Source: Deltaproteobacteria bacterium
GTDB taxonomy: Bacteria; Desulfobacterota; Binatia; Binatales; Binataceae
Reading direction: 5' to 3'
Assembly (NCBI GenBank): GCA_003161515.1
Contig: PMOH01000303.1
Coordinates: forward strand, 983-9,771
Length of the DNA: 8,789 bases
Part shown: positions 6,458-8,789 of the stretch, in pieces
Layout: each line of letters begins with the position of its first letter
How positions within the stretch are numbered: position 1 is the first letter of the stretch
Made by a program: the position numbers and the translations under genes
The notes under the pieces: model-generated
Told to the model about the DNA's origin: nothing
The model's input: the letters and a program-made list of their open reading frames with translations, nothing else
Database searches by the model: none

Positions 6458-6493
6458 TCTATACCACAACCCCCTTGAGTTTGTCCGACTCCG
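6458..6493 (-). promoter_or_regulatory. Candidate leaderless promoter for the CoA-transferase gene
   Basis: On the minus strand TATAGA (5 of 6 matches to TATAAT) lies only 7 bases before the CoA-transferase ATG, with CGGACA (4 of 6 to TTGACA) 18 bases upstream of it. This places the predicted transcript start at or next to the ATG, which agrees with the absence of a Shine-Dalgarno sequence. A small dyad GTCCG-ACTC-CGGAC (6483-6496) overlaps the -35 region and could be an operator. Sequence-only prediction. Confidence 0.33.
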
Positions 6494-6509
6494 GACGGAT
6501 CAATCATAT

Positions 6510-7244
6510 ATGCCCGCGTTCGCACAGGTGCTCGATTTCCTCTATCCGCCCCGATGCGCCGCGTGCGGAACCCCGCTCGCGTCGGAACCCGGGCGCCGCG
6601 TTTGTGCTCGATGCGTCGCGCGCGTCGAGCTGGTGCCGAATCCACGCTGCGAAGTATGCGGCGGCCCGCTCGAGTCCGCCAGCAATGATTCGCCGCGATG
6701 CGCGCGATGCCTCGCGCATCCGCCGCGCTATCGAATCGCGCGCACTGTCGCGCGCTATCGCACCACCGCTGAGGACGAGCCCGGCACGCTGCCCGCACTG
6801 ATTCGCCGTCACAAGTACGGCCTCGATCAATCGGTCGGGCGCGCGCTGGTTGAATACCTGGGCGACGAGCTGCCGGTGTCGGCTGACGACTACGACGTGG
6901 TGATTCCCGTGCCGCTGCACTGGCGGCGCCTGTGGTGGCGTGGATTCAACCAGGCCGCGCTGCTGGCCGCCGAGGTCGCGCGCCGGCTTGATCTTCCACT
7001 CGACACGACCGCGATGTCGCGCCAGCGCTTCACTCCGCCGCAGACTGCGCAACATCACGACGAGCGAATCAGGAACGTGCGCCGCGCCTTCGCCGTCAAA
7101 CACCCCGAACGCATCACAAATCGTCGCGTTCTAATCGTTGATGACGTGATGACGACGGGCGCGACGGTTGACGAATGCGCGCGCGTGTTGATCGCAGCGG
7201 GCGCGGCCAGCGTTGACGTATTCACGCTAGCGCGCGTGCTATGA
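6510..7244 (+). CDS. comF: ComF family phosphoribosyltransferase-like protein
   Basis: ComF proteins have an N-terminal zinc-ribbon part and a PRTase fold. They are needed for DNA uptake during transformation in several bacteria, and some have roles at replication forks; the exact biochemical role is unsettled. The 244-residue product has four CxxC pairs: C16/C19, C32/C35, C47/C50 and C64/C67, i.e. two zinc-ribbon-like units. The PRTase domain has PALIRRHKYG, the conserved VIPVPLHWRRLWWRGFNQA segment (about residues 130-150), SRQRFTPPQTAQ, and the PRPP-binding loop VLIVDDVMTTGAT (207-219) with the Asp-Asp pair. The ATG at 6510 gives the family's normal beginning (FLYPPRCAACG); the ribosome site is weak. 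It is divergent from the CoA-transferase and is the first gene of the comF-methyltransferase-purM run, overlapping the next gene by 4 bases. No other competence gene is in view. Confidence 0.93.
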   Translation: MPAFAQVLDFLYPPRCAACGTPLASEPGRRVCARCVARVELVPNPRCEVCGGPLESASNDSPRCARCLAHPPRYRIARTVARYRTTAEDEPGTLPALIRRHKYGLDQSVGRALVEYLGDELPVSADDYDVVIPVPLHWRRLWWRGFNQAALLAAEVARRLDLPLDTTAMSRQRFTPPQTAQHHDERIRNVRRAFAVKHPERITNRRVLIVDDVMTTGATVDECARVLIAAGAASVDVFTLARVL

Positions 7245-7813
7245 GCGAAGCGGGATACACCGAATGGGATGAGCGCCATCGCGGCAAGCCGGCTGGCAAG
7301 CAGGAGCCGTTCCTTGCGGCGATGCTCGCGCGAATCCCGCGCGGAGTCGCCCTCGACGTCGCCGCAGGACGCGGCCGCAACTCGCTCGCGCTCGCGTGCG
7401 CGGGGGTGCGAGTCGTCGCGGTGGATTTCTCCGCTGAAGCGATGCGCTTGCTCGCAGCGACTGCACGAGCCGAGCGACTCGCCATCTGGCCCGTGGTCGC
7501 GAACTTGGATAACTTCCATCTCAAGGACGAATCCCTCGACGCTATCGTGAATATAAATTTCCTCGACCGCGCTCTGTTCCCGAAATTCGAGCGCGCGCTC
7601 CGGCCCGGCGGCATTTTGATCGCCGACACATTTCTCGTCGACCAGGCCTCGATCGGCCATCCGCGTGACCCTCGCTTTCTGCTCGCTCGCGGAGACCTTC
7701 GCGCGCTCGCGGGCGGACTCGAGATCGAGGAGTACCGCGAAGGTTTGGTGACTTATCCAAACGGCGATCACGCCTGGCGCGCGTCGATCGCGGCGCGCAG
7801 GAAACGGAACTGA
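7241..7813 (+). CDS. Class I SAM-dependent methyltransferase (TehB/UbiE-like)
   Basis: Transfers a methyl group from S-adenosylmethionine to an unidentified, probably small, substrate; cytoplasmic. The 190 residues contain glycine-rich motif I VALDVAAGRGRNSLALA (36-52), the acidic ribose-binding motif VVAVDFSAEAM with D62, a motif IV-like SLDAIVNINFLDRAL and the post-motif ERALRPGGILIADTF (117-131). The C-terminal RDPRFLLARGDLRALAGGLEI followed by EEYREG resembles TehB-like tellurite-resistance methyltransferases, but that resemblance alone does not assign substrate. Its ATG overlaps the comF stop (ATGA) and its TGA overlaps the purM ATG (TGATG). There is no good Shine-Dalgarno site, so it is likely translated by coupling to comF. 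A role tied to purine metabolism or DNA uptake is not shown by the sequence. Confidence 0.9.
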   Translation: MSEAGYTEWDERHRGKPAGKQEPFLAAMLARIPRGVALDVAAGRGRNSLALACAGVRVVAVDFSAEAMRLLAATARAERLAIWPVVANLDNFHLKDESLDAIVNINFLDRALFPKFERALRPGGILIADTFLVDQASIGHPRDPRFLLARGDLRALAGGLEIEEYREGLVTYPNGDHAWRASIAARRKRN

Positions 7814-8789
7814 TGGCATCCGGGATGACCTACAAAGAGGCCGGGGTCGATATCGCGCTGAAGCAGAGCCTGATTCCGCTGTTCGGCTCGATCGCGAAGG
7901 CCACCTCCGGCGCTCACGTCATCAGCGGCGTCGGCGGATTTGGCGCACTGGTCGGACTCAACGGCGCCCGCAAGATGCGCGCGCCCGTGCTGGTCGCAGG
8001 CACCGACAGCGTCGGCACCAAGCTGATGATCGCGTTCCAGACCGGCCGTCATGACACCGTCGGTATCGACTGCGTCGCGATGTGCGTCAACGACATCATC
8101 TGCCACGCGGCACGTCCGCTCTTTTTTCTCGACTACATCGGCTCGGGCAAGCTCGAAAAGAAGATCGCGCTCGATCTCGTCAAAGGTGTCGCGCGCGGAT
8201 GCGATCAAGCCGGCATGAGCCTGGTCGGCGGCGAAACCGCGCAGCTCAGCGGACTATACAAGCCCGGCGAGTACGATCTCGCTGGCTTCGCGGTAGGAAT
8301 CGTCGAGCGCGCGCGAATTCCCGAGCCGTCCAGCGTTCGCGCCGGCGACCTTTTGATCGGACTCGCATCGAGCGGACTCCACTCCAATGGTTTTTCACTG
8401 GTGCGCCGAGTTCTGACACGCGCGAAACTGAAGCTGGGCGCGCACGTCGCTGAACTTGGATGCACGCTCGGTGAGGAACTCCTGCGTCCCACGCTCATCT
8501 ACGCGAAAGTCGTGGGCGAATTGTTCGAGCGCTTCAAAATAAACGGTCTCGCGAATATCACCGGCGGCGGCGTGATCGAAAATTTGCCGCGGGTGATGCG
8601 CAAGGACACTCGCGCGATCGTCGAGCGCGGCAGTTGGCCGACGCCGCCGATTTTCGGCTTGTTGCAACGCCTGGGTAAAATCGATCGCGCCGAAATGGAT
8701 CGCACGTTCAACAACGGGCTCGGGATGGTGGCGATCGTGCCGCCGCGCGAAGCCGATCGCGTCGTCGCTCATTTGCGCCGCCGCGAATT
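7813..8789 (+). CDS. purM: Phosphoribosylformylglycinamidine cyclo-ligase, AIR synthase (3' partial)
   Basis: Fifth step of purine synthesis: ATP-dependent ring closure of FGAM to AIR; cytoplasmic homodimer. 325 residues are visible of about 345 expected, with no stop before the right edge. Family signatures in order: MTYKEAGVDI (5-14), GTDSVGTK for ATP binding (63-70), CVNDIICHAARPLFFLDY (91-108), GGETAQLSGLY (139-149), ASSGLHSNGFSLVRR (185-199), NITGGGVIENLPRV (248-261) and FNNGLGM (299-305). The motif usually read GGETAEMPG here has Gln and Leu-Ser in place of Glu and Met-Pro. The start at 7813 is chosen because AGGA lies 10 bases before it and it overlaps the methyltransferase stop; the ATG at 7825 matches the usual family N-terminus and is a real alternative. 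This essential gene is last in the visible operon; purN could follow outside the window. Confidence 0.96.
   Translation, partial: MASGMTYKEAGVDIALKQSLIPLFGSIAKATSGAHVISGVGGFGALVGLNGARKMRAPVLVAGTDSVGTKLMIAFQTGRHDTVGIDCVAMCVNDIICHAARPLFFLDYIGSGKLEKKIALDLVKGVARGCDQAGMSLVGGETAQLSGLYKPGEYDLAGFAVGIVERARIPEPSSVRAGDLLIGLASSGLHSNGFSLVRRVLTRAKLKLGAHVAELGCTLGEELLRPTLIYAKVVGELFERFKINGLANITGGGVIENLPRVMRKDTRAIVERGSWPTPPIFGLLQRLGKIDRAEMDRTFNNGLGMVAIVPPREADRVVAHLRRRE

Noticed and set aside
6451..6798. N-terminal extension of the CoA-transferase to 6798
   Set aside because: Extension is Arg/Ala-rich, lies antisense to comF and precedes a standard family N-terminus (MSGPLDG).
5314..6801. 495-residue rightward open frame opposite the CoA-transferase
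   Set aside because: Shadow frame: Arg/His-rich, no domain, and the opposite strand carries an unmistakable CaiB family protein.
6504..7103. 199-residue leftward frame opposite comF
   Set aside because: No recognisable domain, and the plus strand encodes ComF with all zinc and PRPP motifs.

Overview
The window is GC-rich, gene-dense bacterial chromosome. An outer-membrane TolC-type channel and a lipoprotein show a Gram-negative (double-membrane) host. Codon use is uniformly rich in G/C third positions, and I see no transposase, integrase, tRNA, rRNA, CRISPR array or phage gene. The mix of a CaiB/SnoaL-like pair, a stand-alone TolC, tightly coupled housekeeping genes and orphan exported proteins fits an uncultured, environmental deltaproteobacterium-like lineage (Binatota/Desulfobacterota/Acidobacteriota type). 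That placement is a low-confidence inference from style, not from a marker gene.

Left part (1-3804). A 5'-truncated RluA-family pseudouridine synthase with an S4 domain runs rightward off the left edge. It converges on a leftward gene for a small exported, cysteine-containing orphan protein (943-1509). A 238-bp intergenic region then holds a good sigma70-type promoter (consensus TATAAT), a long leader with two dyads, and a 10-bp-spaced direct repeat. It leads into a complete 646-residue TolC-like outer-membrane factor (1748-3688). No inner-membrane pump or periplasmic adaptor gene is next to it. A strong hairpin at 3712-3744 lies between convergent genes and probably terminates transcription from both sides.

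Middle part (3805-6450), all leftward. Two units are seen. One is a two-gene cell-envelope operon: a membrane-anchored protein with four exact 23-residue tandem repeats (4157-4663), followed after one base by a Gly/Tyr/His-rich lipoprotein (3805-4155). The other, upstream of it, is a CaiB/BaiF family III CoA-transferase (5236-6450) followed after 18 bases by a SnoaL/NTF2-fold protein (4807-5217). This looks like a small acyl-CoA metabolism module. A candidate hairpin terminator (4736-4775) separates the two units.

Right part (6510-8789), rightward and divergent from the CoA-transferase. comF overlaps a class I SAM-dependent methyltransferase by 4 bases (ATGA), which in turn overlaps purM by 1 base (TGATG). 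This is a translationally coupled operon that places purine synthesis beside a PRPP-binding-fold protein. purM is cut by the right edge.

I found no convincing defence, mobile or RNA-based system. The most novel-looking material is the 23-residue repeat protein with its lipoprotein partner and the Cys-containing exported orphan.
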